A DNA stretch of 64,000 nucleotides from the NCBI GenBank assembly GCA_046297835.1, contig JBKBHI010000006.1, forward strand, positions 1-64,000, in the 5' to 3' direction. Shown here in pieces: positions 18,460 to 26,026 of this stretch (positions are counted from its first letter, which is position 1; each line of letters begins with the position of its first letter). This DNA comes from CAMAVH01 sp046297835 (GTDB lineage: Bacteria; Pseudomonadota; Alphaproteobacteria; SMXQ01). A model generated the notes under the pieces. It did no database searches, was not told where the DNA came from, and saw only the letters and a list, made by a program, of their open reading frames with translations. The position numbers and the translations under genes are program-made.

Positions 18460-19632
18460 ATGGCCGACATCGTCATCGCCGGCGCCGTGCGCACGCCCAT
18501 CGGCGCATTCAACGGCAAGCTCTCCGGGTTCGCCGCGCACGAGTTGGGCGCGAAAGTCATCGCCGAGGCGCTCAGCCGCGCCAAGACCGCGCCGGATGAA
18601 GTGTCGGAAGTCGTCATGGGCCAGGTGCTGACGGCCGGCCAGGGCCAGAATCCGGCGCGCCAGGCGAGCATCAAAGCGGGCCTGCCCGACGGCGTTCCGG
18701 CTTACGGCATCAACCATGTCTGTGGTTCCGGCGTGAAGGCCGTCGCGCTCGGTTTCCAGGCGATCCGCAGCGGCGACTCGTCCATCGTCGTCGCCGGCGG
18801 CCAGGAGAGCATGAGCCTGTCGACCCATTGCGCCCACTTGCGCAACGGCCAGAAGATGGGCGACCTGTCGTTCGTCGACACGATGATCAAGGACGGCCTG
18901 TGGGACGCCTTCAACGGCTATCACATGGGCACGACGGCGGAGAATGTCGCGGCGAAATGGCAGATCGGCCGCGCCGATCAAGACGCCTTCGCCGCCGCCA
19001 GCCAGCAGAAGGCCGAGGCGGCGCAGAAGGCCGGCCGCTTTAAAGACGAGATTCTGCCGATCACCCTGGTGACGCGCAAAGGCGAGGAGATTGTCGAGGC
19101 CGACGAATATCCGCGCCACGGCACGACCATCGAGACTCTGGCGAAATTGCGCCCGGCCTTCGCCAAGGACGGCACGGTGACGGCGGGCAACGCGTCGGGG
19201 CTGAACGACGGCGCCGCCGCCGTGGTGCTGATGAGCGACGCGGACGCCGCCAAGCGCGGCATCAAGCCGCTGGCGGTCATACGCGCCTGGGCCCAGGCCG
19301 GCGTCGATCCGGCGGTGATGGGCTCGGGCCCGATCCCGGCGACGAAGCGCGCGCTGGAAAAGGCCGGCTGGAAAATCGGCGATCTCGACCTGATCGAAGC
19401 CAATGAGGCCTTCGCGGCGCAGGCCTGCGCGGTGAACAAGGAACTCGGTTGGGATCCCGCCAAGGTCAACGTCAACGGCGGCGCCATCGCGCTCGGCCAT
19501 CCGATCGGCGCGTCGGGCACCCGCGTGCTGGTGACGCTGCTGCACGAGATGCAGAAGCGCGACGCCAAGAAGGGCCTCGCCACGCTATGCATCGGCGGCG
19601 GCATGGGCATCGCGATTTGCGTCGAGCGTTGA
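18460..19632 (+). CDS. phaA: Acetyl-CoA acetyltransferase (beta-ketothiolase)
   Basis: A 390-residue biosynthetic thiolase that condenses two acetyl-CoA into acetoacetyl-CoA for PHB synthesis and the ethylmalonyl-CoA pathway. The acylated Cys88 is in NHVCGSGVKAV, the catalytic His in GGAIALGHPIGASG and the second Cys in LCIGGGMGIA. A strong ribosome site AGGAGG lies eight bases before ATG. It precedes phaB by 113 bp. The length is standard for the PhaA family. Confidence 0.95.
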   Translation: MADIVIAGAVRTPIGAFNGKLSGFAAHELGAKVIAEALSRAKTAPDEVSEVVMGQVLTAGQGQNPARQASIKAGLPDGVPAYGINHVCGSGVKAVALGFQAIRSGDSSIVVAGGQESMSLSTHCAHLRNGQKMGDLSFVDTMIKDGLWDAFNGYHMGTTAENVAAKWQIGRADQDAFAAASQQKAEAAQKAGRFKDEILPITLVTRKGEEIVEADEYPRHGTTIETLAKLRPAFAKDGTVTAGNASGLNDGAAAVVLMSDADAAKRGIKPLAVIRAWAQAGVDPAVMGSGPIPATKRALEKAGWKIGDLDLIEANEAFAAQACAVNKELGWDPAKVNVNGGAIALGHPIGASGTRVLVTLLHEMQKRDAKKGLATLCIGGGMGIAICVER

Positions 19633-19695
19633 GAGCGAGCATGGTGGTCGAGCGCTGAGCGAGCAAAGCAAACGGGCGTTAAACGAATTATAGAA

Positions 19696-19710
19696 AGGCC
19701 CGCAGGGCCT
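19696..19710 (+). other. Hairpin between phaA and phaB
   Basis: AGGCCC-GCA-GGGCCT forms a 6-bp stem with a three-base loop in the 113-bp phaA-phaB gap. It has no T-run, so it is better read as an mRNA processing or stability element than a terminator. The same gap begins with a degenerate copy of the last bases of phaA. Confidence 0.35.
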
Positions 19711-19745
19711 CGGTTCAACAGGGACGTTTCACGGGAGTATCGGAC

Positions 19746-20468
19746 ATGGCGCGGACGGCAGTGGTGACGGGCGGCACGCGGGGCATCGGCGGCGCGATTT
19801 CGCTGGCCTTGAAGAACGCGGGCTATCAGGTGGCGGCGGTCTATGCCGGCAACGACGAGGCGGCGGCGGCCTTCACGAAAGAAACCGGCATCCGCAGCTA
19901 TAAATGGGACGTCGCCAAGTTTCCCGAATGCCAGGCCGGCGTCGCCAAGATCGTCGCCGATCTCGGCCCGGTCGATGTGCTGGTCAACAACGCCGGCATC
20001 ACGCGCGACGCCACGATGGTGAAGATGACGCCGGAGAATTGGCAGGCGGTGATCGACACTAACCTCGGCTCCTGCTTCAACATGTCGCGCGTCGTCATCG
20101 ACGGCATGCGCGAGCGCAGCTTCGGCCGCATCGTCAATATCGGCTCGATCAACGGCCAGGCCGGCCAGTACGGCCAGGTCAATTACGCCGCCGCGAAATC
20201 CGGCATCCACGGCTTCACCAAGGCGCTGGCCCAGGAAGGCGCGGCGAAGAACGTGACGGTGAACGCCATCGCGCCGGGCTATATCGACACCGACATGGTG
20301 CGCGCCGTGCCGCCCAACGTGCTGGAGAAGATCGTCGCGCGCATCCCGGTCGGCCGCCTGGGCCGCGCCGACGAGATCGCCCGCGCCGTGCTGTTCCTCG
20401 TCGCCGACGACGCCGGCTTCATCACCGGCTCGACCCTGTCGGTGAATGGCGGCCAGCATATGTACTAG
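19746..20468 (+). CDS. phaB: Acetoacetyl-CoA reductase
   Basis: A 240-residue short-chain dehydrogenase that reduces acetoacetyl-CoA to (R)-3-hydroxybutyryl-CoA with NADPH. The Rossmann loop is TGGTRGIGGAI, the structural motif is LVNNAGITRD, the catalytic Ser lies in IVNIGSINGQ and Tyr/Lys in VNYAAAKSGI. GQYGQVNYAAAKSG is characteristic of PhaB. GGGAG seven bases upstream of ATG supports the start. It is the second enzyme of the PHB block. A 42-bp gap then leads to a convergent cupin gene. Confidence 0.95.
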   Translation: MARTAVVTGGTRGIGGAISLALKNAGYQVAAVYAGNDEAAAAFTKETGIRSYKWDVAKFPECQAGVAKIVADLGPVDVLVNNAGITRDATMVKMTPENWQAVIDTNLGSCFNMSRVVIDGMRERSFGRIVNIGSINGQAGQYGQVNYAAAKSGIHGFTKALAQEGAAKNVTVNAIAPGYIDTDMVRAVPPNVLEKIVARIPVGRLGRADEIARAVLFLVADDAGFITGSTLSVNGGQHMY

Positions 20469-20510
20469 GCGCGCGCAGCCGTCAGTTCAGTGCGGCTGCC
20501 AGCGCTTGGT

Positions 20511-20933
20511 TCAGGCCGGCTCCCAGCCTTTAGCCGCCATCTCGAAGCCGGCGAAGTCGAAGGCGGGCGAGACGGTGCAGCCGACCAGCGTCCAGTCGCC
20601 GAGGCTTTTCGCGCTTTGCCAATGATGCGGCGGCACGAGGATTTGCGGCCGTTCGCCGGCCAGCACGGTGGGGCCGAGCCGGTGCGTCTCGGCCTTCGCC
20701 TCCGGCGCGGCGATGGAGAGCGCGAGCGGCGCGCCGGCGTAGTGATGCCAGATTTCGGCGGCATCGACGCGGTGCCAGCGCGATTCCTCGCCGGCCTTCA
20801 GCAGATAATAGATCGCCGTGCCATGGCCGCGTCCGCCATCGGCTGACGCGTCCCGCCATGTCTCGCGGAAATGCCCGCCTTCGGGATGGGGCGCGAGGCC
20901 GAGCGTCCTGACGATCCGGTCGGCCTCGCTCAT
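20511..20933 (-). CDS. Cupin, DUF985 family
   Basis: A 140-residue single-domain cupin of the DUF985 family. The opening (RTLGLAPHPEGGHFRETWRD) and the core (TAIYYLLKAGEESRWHRVDA, then EIWHHYAGAPL, later ILVPPHHWQSA) are diagnostic. Histidines in the two cupin motifs could hold a metal or bind a sugar. Enzymatic activity is not established for the family. It starts four bases after the GST stop and is probably cotranscribed with GST and gloB. Confidence 0.82.
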   Translation of the reverse strand: MSEADRIVRTLGLAPHPEGGHFRETWRDASADGGRGHGTAIYYLLKAGEESRWHRVDAAEIWHHYAGAPLALSIAAPEAKAETHRLGPTVLAGERPQILVPPHHWQSAKSLGDWTLVGCTVSPAFDFAGFEMAAKGWEPA

Positions 20934-20937
20934 GGGT

Positions 20938-21540
20938 TCAGGCCGGCTTCGGCTCGGTGGCGGCGAGCGTCTTGTCCTGGCGCGTCTTGTCGTACCAGGC
21001 GGCGAGCTTGGGGAATTTCTCGCGCCAGCCCGGGAAAATCTTGTGCTGCTCGATGAAGAACAGAGCGCAGACATAGGTGATGTGCGGGATGCCGACGCTC
21101 GGGCCGAGACGGCCGACGATCTCCTCGATGGCGGCGAAGCCGGCGTCGAGCTTCTTGGTCTGGCGTTCCAGCCATTCGGCCGAGCGCATCTCCGGCTTGC
21201 GCATGCGCTCCTCCATGCGGCAGAGCACGGCGGCATCCAGCACGCCGTGGCCGAGCGCCTCTTGCTGCAGCACGCGCCGGCGCATCGTCGAATCGTGGCC
21301 GTAGAGCGCCGGACCCTGGCCGATCTCATCGAGATACTGGCAGATCAATTTCGATTCGATCAGCGTCTCGCCCTCGTCGGTGAGCAGCGTCGGCACTTTG
21401 TTGAGCGGATTGCGCTTATCGAGGTCCATGCCCGGATCGCGCGCCGGCATTTTCTCGACCTTGTCGTCGAGCCCCTTGAGGATGGCGACGGCATGGACCA
21501 TGCGGACATAGGGCGAGGACGGCGAATAATAGAGCTTCAC
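20938..21540 (-). CDS. Glutathione S-transferase family protein
   Basis: A 200-residue GST. Residues 1-80 form the thioredoxin-like domain (MKLYYSPSSPYVRMVHAVAI, cis-proline in NPLNKVPTLL, then LIESKLICQYLDE), and the rest is the all-helical domain. The SPSSPYVR active-site loop has a serine typical of the bacterial GST subfamily. It would conjugate or reduce electrophiles with glutathione in the cytoplasm. It sits beside gloB, another glutathione-dependent detoxification gene. Confidence 0.88.
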   Translation of the reverse strand: MKLYYSPSSPYVRMVHAVAILKGLDDKVEKMPARDPGMDLDKRNPLNKVPTLLTDEGETLIESKLICQYLDEIGQGPALYGHDSTMRRRVLQQEALGHGVLDAAVLCRMEERMRKPEMRSAEWLERQTKKLDAGFAAIEEIVGRLGPSVGIPHITYVCALFFIEQHKIFPGWREKFPKLAAWYDKTRQDKTLAATEPKPA

Positions 21541-21564
21541 GGCGGATCTCCCTTGCGAGCGTTT

Positions 21565-22332
21565 CTATTTGAAATGATCTTTGCGGCCGCGCGTCTCGGC
21601 GAAGACGGCGACGGGATCGCCCGGCGGCAGGCCGAGGGCGCGGGCCAGCCCCGGATCGTCGGCGCGCAGGAATGGATTGGTGGCGCGCTCCTCGGCGAGC
21701 GTCGAGGGCACGGTGGCCTCGCCCCGGCTCCGCGCCGCGTCGATGGCGCGGGCGCGCGCGACGAGCGCCGGGTTGCCGCCGTCCACCGTTAAGGCGAAGC
21801 GCGCGTTGGCCTGGGTATATTCATGGGCGCAATAGACGCGCGCGGAGCCCGGCAGCGGCTTGAACTTGGACAGCGAATGCCACATCTGCGCCGGCGTGCC
21901 CTCGAACAGGCGGCCGCAGCCGAGCGCGAACAGGGTGTCGCCGCAGAACAGAGCGTCCGACGCGGCGAACCAATAGGCGATATGGCCGCGCGTGTGGCCC
22001 GGCACGTCGAAGACTTGGGCGCTCTCGCCGCCGAAGGCATAGGTTTCGCCGTCGCCGACCTGGATGTCGATGCCGGGGATGCGCTCGGCATCGGCGCGCG
22101 GGCCGACGATCTTGCAGCGCCACTTTTCCTTCAGCGCCAGATTGCCGCCGACATGGTCCTTGTGGTGGTGGGTGTTGAGGATATGCGTCAGCCGCCAGCC
22201 GAGCTCGGCGAGCTTGGCCTCGATGGGCGCGGGATCGGCGGGATCGACGACGGCGACCGCGCCGCTCGCCGGCTCGCGGACGAGCCAGAGATAATTGTCG
22301 GTCAGCGCCGGAATGCGATGGATGTCGAGCAT
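21565..22332 (-). CDS. gloB: Hydroxyacylglutathione hydrolase (glyoxalase II)
   Basis: A 255-residue metallo-beta-lactamase fold enzyme that hydrolyses S-lactoylglutathione to lactate and glutathione. The metal motif T-H-H-H-K-D-H lies at residues 54-60, with further ligands in VPGHTRGHIAYW and LFCGDTLFALGCGR. The C-terminal substrate-binding part (YCAHEYTQANARFA, then TNPFLRADD) is characteristic of GloB. It is divergent from a methyltransferase gene 44 bp away, a common alphaproteobacterial arrangement. Confidence 0.93.
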   Translation of the reverse strand: MLDIHRIPALTDNYLWLVREPASGAVAVVDPADPAPIEAKLAELGWRLTHILNTHHHKDHVGGNLALKEKWRCKIVGPRADAERIPGIDIQVGDGETYAFGGESAQVFDVPGHTRGHIAYWFAASDALFCGDTLFALGCGRLFEGTPAQMWHSLSKFKPLPGSARVYCAHEYTQANARFALTVDGGNPALVARARAIDAARSRGEATVPSTLAEERATNPFLRADDPGLARALGLPPGDPVAVFAETRGRKDHFK

Positions 22333-22376
22333 GGCGCAAAGATACCACGCCGCGTCGGCTATGCTACTCTTCCGCC

Positions 22377-23168
22377 ATGTGGACCGACGTCGTCGACCTG
22401 CGCGATTTCTACGCCACCAGCCTCGGCCAGGCGGCGAGCCGGACGCTGCGCCGCCGCCTGCGCGACATCTGGCCCGACGTCCACGGCCAGCGCCTGCTCG
22501 GCGTCGGCTATGCCGTGCCCTATTTGCGCCCGTTCATGGACGAGGCCGAGCGCGTCCTCGCCGCCATGCCGCCGGCCCAGGGCGTCATGCGCTGGCCGAT
22601 CGCCGGGCCCAACCAGGTTTTGCTCGCCGACGAGACGGAACTGCCGCTGGCCGATCTCTCCATCGACCGGCTGCTGCTGATCCATGCCGTCGAGCAGACC
22701 GAGCGGCTGCGGCCGATGCTGCGCGAAGCCTGGCGCGTGTTGGCGGCCGGCGGGCGCATGGTGGTCGTCGTGCCGAACCGGCGCAGCCTGTGGGCGCAGC
22801 TCGACCGCACGCCGTTCGGCCAGGGCTCGTCCTACAGCGCCGGCCAGCTTTCGCGCCTGTTGCGCGATTCGCTGTTCGCGCCGGTCGTCACCACAGGCGC
22901 GCTGTTCGTGCCGCCGAGCCAGTCGCGCATGATGGTGGCGTCGGCGCCGGCCTGGGAGAAGCTCGGCCAGCGCTGGTTTCCCAGCTTCGCCGGCGTGGTG
23001 ATGATCGAGGCGGTGAAGCAGATCTACGCGCCGAGCGGCCTCGCCGAGCCGGCGCGCGCGCGGCGCAAATCGCGCGTGCTCGCGCCGATGCCGGACGGCG
23101 GTCAGCGCCGAGGCGCTATTTCAGCAGAAAGCGTCACTTCAACAGAAAGACGGCCTGACGGGCGGTGA
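22377..23168 (+). CDS. SAM-dependent methyltransferase beside gloB
   Basis: A 263-residue class I methyltransferase. It opens MWTDVVDLRDFYATSLGQAA, then RLLGVGYAVPYLRPF at the SAM site and LLIHAVEQTERLRPMLREAW with RVLAAGGRMVVVVPNRRS. This is the conserved family encoded divergently to gloB in alphaproteobacteria; its substrate is unknown. The glycine-rich loop is less canonical than in typical enzymes. Its 3' end overlaps the convergent metW gene by 35 bp. Confidence 0.82.
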   Translation: MWTDVVDLRDFYATSLGQAASRTLRRRLRDIWPDVHGQRLLGVGYAVPYLRPFMDEAERVLAAMPPAQGVMRWPIAGPNQVLLADETELPLADLSIDRLLLIHAVEQTERLRPMLREAWRVLAAGGRMVVVVPNRRSLWAQLDRTPFGQGSSYSAGQLSRLLRDSLFAPVVTTGALFVPPSQSRMMVASAPAWEKLGQRWFPSFAGVVMIEAVKQIYAPSGLAEPARARRKSRVLAPMPDGGQRRGAISAESVTSTERRPDGR

Positions 23169-23763
23169 GGCGGGCGCGCCAGCTGTCCGGCGCGACCTCG
23201 CGCGTGCGCCCGCCGCTGTGCACGGTGAAGCAGCGCTCGGGCTCGATGCCGAGATCGCCGCACAGCGTCAGGAAGTCGCGGATCGTGCAGGGGCGGATGG
23301 TGCCGGTGTCGTACCAGGTGTGGCGCGCAGCGTCGGCGACCGGCATCCGGCCCTCGAACATCAGGCCGAGGCGCATGGCCCAATGGCCGAAATTGTCGAA
23401 CGAGATGATCGCGTGCTTGCCGATGCGGAGCAATTCGCCGAGCGTGCCGCGCGGATCGCGCATCGCCTGCAAGGTCTGGCTCAGAATCACGTAGTCGAAG
23501 GCGTCGGACGGATAATCCTTCAGATCGGTCTCGGCGTTGCCCTGCACGACCGACAGGCCCTGCTGCACGCAGGCGTTGACGCCCTCCTGGCGCAGCTCGA
23601 TGCCGCGCGCGTCGACGTTCTTGGTGTCGGACAGATGGCGCAGCAGCGCGCCTTCGCCGCAGCCGACATCGAGCACGCGCGCGCCGGCCGGCACCAGATC
23701 GGCGACGAGCTGGAGATCGGCGCGGATGCGGCCGTTCGAGATTAAGGCGCTGTTGCCGGTCAT
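23134..23763 (-). CDS. metW: Methionine biosynthesis protein MetW
   Basis: A 209-residue methyltransferase-fold protein. The SAM loop is ARVLDVGCGEGALLRHLSD, followed by FDYVILSQTLQAMRDPRGTL and HAIISFDNFGHWAMRLGLM, the MetW signature. It works with MetX in homoserine activation for methionine synthesis. ATG at 23763 overlaps the metX stop by four bases, so the two are translationally coupled. The length and gene order metX-metW are standard. Confidence 0.93.
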   Translation of the reverse strand: MTGNSALISNGRIRADLQLVADLVPAGARVLDVGCGEGALLRHLSDTKNVDARGIELRQEGVNACVQQGLSVVQGNAETDLKDYPSDAFDYVILSQTLQAMRDPRGTLGELLRIGKHAIISFDNFGHWAMRLGLMFEGRMPVADAARHTWYDTGTIRPCTIRDFLTLCGDLGIEPERCFTVHSGGRTREVAPDSWRARLTARQAVFLLK

Positions 23764-24935
23764 TTCCGCGTCAAACCCCGGCGCGCCGCCGCCCCATCGA
23801 GGAAGCCGGTCAGCGTGCGGTGATAGTCGGGGATGTCGAGCAGGAACGAATCGTGGCCCTGGTCGGTCTGGATCTCGACGAAGCTGACGTTGGCGGCGGC
23901 GGCGTTGAGGCCATGGACCAAAGCGCGGCTTTCGGTGGTCGGGAACATCCAGTCGCTCGAGAACGACAGCACGCAGAAGCGCACCTTGGTGCCCTTGAAG
24001 GCCTCGGCGATGGAGCCGTGCTCGCTCGCCATGTCGAAATAGTCGATGGCGCGCGTGATGTAGAGATAGGAGTTCGCGTCGAACCGGTCGACGAAGGTGA
24101 TGCCCTGGTGGCGCAAATAGCTCTCGACCTGGAAATCGGCGTCGAACCCGTAGGTGACGGCCTGGCGGTCCTGCAGCGAGCGGCCGAATTTGCGGTGCAA
24201 GGCGGCTTCCGACAGATAGGTGATGTGCGCGCTCATGCGGGCGACGGCCAGGCCGCGCTCGGGCCGCGTGTTCTGGCCGAGATAATCGCCGCCGCGCCAT
24301 TCCGGATCGGCCATGATCGCCTGACGGCCGACCTCGTGGAAGGCGATGTTCTGCGCCGAGCAGCGCGCCGCCGTGGCGATCGGCACCGCGGCGAACATGC
24401 GGTCGGGATAGCGCGCGACCCAGTCGAGCACCTGCATGCCACCCATCGAGCCGCCGATGACGCAGAACAGCTGGTCGATGCCGAGATGGTCGATCAGCAG
24501 TTTTTGCGCTTTCACCATGTCGCCGATGGTGATGACCGGGAAGCCGAGGCTGTAGGGCTTGCCGGTGGCCGGGTCGATCTCCTTCGGCCCGACGGTGCCC
24601 ATGCAGCCGCCGAGGATGTTCGAGCAGATGATGAAATAGCGGTCGGTGTCGAGCGGCTTGCCCGGGCCGATGGCGTTGTCCCACCAGCCGCGCTTGCCGG
24701 TCACCGGATGGCGGCCGGCGGCGAACTGGTCGCCGGTCAGCGCATGGCACACCAAGATCGCGTTCGACTTGTCGGCGTTGAGCGCGCCGTAGGTCTGGTA
24801 AGCGAGCGTGAAGGGGCCGAGATCGAGACCGCTGTCGAGCTTCATCGGCGCGGGCGCGCCAAGCGTGACCCGATGGCCCGTCTGGGGGGCTTCGGGCGCG
24901 CTCTGGCTGTCGGTCTGGCTGTGCGGGATGTTCAT
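23760..24935 (-). CDS. metX: Homoserine O-acetyltransferase
   Basis: A 391-residue alpha/beta hydrolase that transfers an acyl group from acyl-CoA to homoserine. The nucleophile Ser163 is in VIGGSMGGMQVLDW; later DWMFPTTES and DQGHDSFLLD supply Asp and His. NAILVCHALTGDQFAAG and GWWDNAIGPGKPLDT are family hallmarks. ATG at 24935 is preferred over a codon 66 bp upstream, which would sit almost on the predicted transcription start. Some family members use succinyl-CoA. The promoter faces the aromatic amino acid operon. Confidence 0.92.
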   Translation of the reverse strand: MNIPHSQTDSQSAPEAPQTGHRVTLGAPAPMKLDSGLDLGPFTLAYQTYGALNADKSNAILVCHALTGDQFAAGRHPVTGKRGWWDNAIGPGKPLDTDRYFIICSNILGGCMGTVGPKEIDPATGKPYSLGFPVITIGDMVKAQKLLIDHLGIDQLFCVIGGSMGGMQVLDWVARYPDRMFAAVPIATAARCSAQNIAFHEVGRQAIMADPEWRGGDYLGQNTRPERGLAVARMSAHITYLSEAALHRKFGRSLQDRQAVTYGFDADFQVESYLRHQGITFVDRFDANSYLYITRAIDYFDMASEHGSIAEAFKGTKVRFCVLSFSSDWMFPTTESRALVHGLNAAAANVSFVEIQTDQGHDSFLLDIPDYHRTLTGFLDGAAARRGLTRK

Positions 24936-24977
24936 GCTCGCTGACCCGGCGTTTCGGGCCCCAAGGGCCTGCCGAGA

Positions 24978-24993
24978 GCCTGGCCGGCCAGGC
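24978..24993 (-). promoter_or_regulatory. Palindrome in the metX leader
   Basis: GCCTGGCCGGCCAGGC, a perfect 16-bp palindrome, lies between the predicted metX promoter and its start codon. It may be an operator or a leader hairpin. It does not fit the consensus of the SAM-II riboswitch often found at this position in alphaproteobacteria. Confidence 0.4.
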
Positions 24994-25010
24994 GGTTTCA
25001 TCGGTTGTGA

Positions 25011-25039
25011 TAGCTAGGGTCCGAGGCCAACGCTGTCAA
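25011..25039 (-). promoter_or_regulatory. Promoter of metX-metW
   Basis: On the minus strand a consensus -35 TTGACA (25039-25034), a 17-bp spacer and -10 TAGCTA (25016-25011) lie about 75 bp from the metX start. The spacing and -35 match are ideal for sigma70. It lies back to back with the plus-strand promoter 9 bp away. Confidence 0.6.
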
Positions 25040-25047
25040 TGTTTTCT

Positions 25048-25076
25048 TTGATTTTGCAACCCGCTAGGACTATGAA
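25048..25076 (+). promoter_or_regulatory. Promoter of the chorismate mutase-hisC-tyrC operon
   Basis: TTGATT (25048-25053), a 17-bp spacer and TATGAA (25071-25076) lie 33 bp before the chorismate mutase ATG. The local AT-richness contrasts with the surrounding coding DNA. This promoter diverges from that of metX. Confidence 0.55.
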
Positions 25077-25108
25077 TTATGCCCCTTTTTCGGCGGTTTT
25101 AATCCCCC

Positions 25109-26026
25109 ATGAGCGACGCCAAAACGACCCTCGACGGCCTGCGCGAGGAGATCGACGGGATCGACGACGCGATCCACGATCTCCTGATGCGGCGCGCCGC
25201 GCTGGCCGAACAGATCGGCCAGGCCAAGCTGGCCGCGCCGGCCGCCGCAGCCGAGTCCGCCAAGCCGCCCGCCGTCTATCTGCGCCCCGGCCGCGAGGCC
25301 CTGGTGCTGCGCCGCCTGGTGCGCCGGCACGAGGGGCCGTTCCCGGTCCAGTCCCTGGTGCGGCTGTGGCGCGAGATCATGTCGTCGCTGCTGCGCCTGC
25401 AAGGGCCGTTTTCGGTCGCGGTGCTCACCGGCGGCGAGGACACGCCGCCCGGCCTGTGGGATCTGGCGCGCGACTATTACGGCGCGACCACGCCGATGAT
25501 CGCCTGCCAGGGCGCGTCGCAGGTCATGCGCGAAGTGTCCGAAGGCCGCGCCACAGTCGGCGTGCTGCCTTTCCCGGAGCAGGGCGAGCGCGCGCCCTGG
25601 TGGCCGATGCTGTTCGGCGCCGGGCCGGACGAGCCGCGCGTCTTCGCGCGCCTGCCGTTCTACGAGCCGGCGGCCGACCGCGGCAGCTTCGCCGCCGTCG
25701 CCATCGCCTGCGTCGCCCCGGAAGCGACCGGCGAGGACCGCACTTGGCTGGCGCTCGAAACCGGCGAGCAACTGAGCCGCGCGCGTCTCACGTCCGCGCT
25801 CTCCGCCGCCGGCCTGCCGCCGCTGGTGATCGTCGACGAGGCGCGCCAGGGCTTCACGCGCTATCTCGCCGAGGTCGACGGCTTCGTCGCGAGCGACGAC
25901 GGCCGCTTGGCGCAGCTGACCGCTGCGCTCGGCCCGGCGCTGCTGCGCCTCGCCACGCTCGGCGCATACGCCGCCGCTTTGTCGGACGAGGAAGGCGCGT
26001 CGCGCAAGAGCGGAACCGCGCGATGA
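25109..26026 (+). CDS. Chorismate mutase (AroQ-type, extended)
   Basis: A 305-residue protein. Residues 1-95 form an AroQ chorismate mutase domain: LREEIDGIDDAIHDLLMRRA, then EQIGQAKL and the arginine-rich RPGREALVLRRLVRRHEG, converting chorismate to prephenate. The remaining 200 residues (MIACQGASQVMREVSEGRAT, then VGVLPFPEQGE) resemble a degenerate prephenate dehydratase or binding-protein fold; they may be regulatory. The gene overlaps hisC by four bases (ATGA), forming an operon toward tyrosine and phenylalanine. Confidence 0.85.
   Translation: MSDAKTTLDGLREEIDGIDDAIHDLLMRRAALAEQIGQAKLAAPAAAAESAKPPAVYLRPGREALVLRRLVRRHEGPFPVQSLVRLWREIMSSLLRLQGPFSVAVLTGGEDTPPGLWDLARDYYGATTPMIACQGASQVMREVSEGRATVGVLPFPEQGERAPWWPMLFGAGPDEPRVFARLPFYEPAADRGSFAAVAIACVAPEATGEDRTWLALETGEQLSRARLTSALSAAGLPPLVIVDEARQGFTRYLAEVDGFVASDDGRLAQLTAALGPALLRLATLGAYAAALSDEEGASRKSGTAR

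Noticed and set aside
24936..25010. SAM-II riboswitch upstream of metX
   Set aside because: Expected in some alphaproteobacteria, but the pseudoknot core and its A-rich loop were not found. Only a GC palindrome is present.
25039..26022. Upstream extension of hisC in the frame opposing chorismate mutase
   Set aside because: The open frame continues upstream of 26023 but overlaps chorismate mutase and is Arg/Ala filler; the ATGA overlap sets the start.
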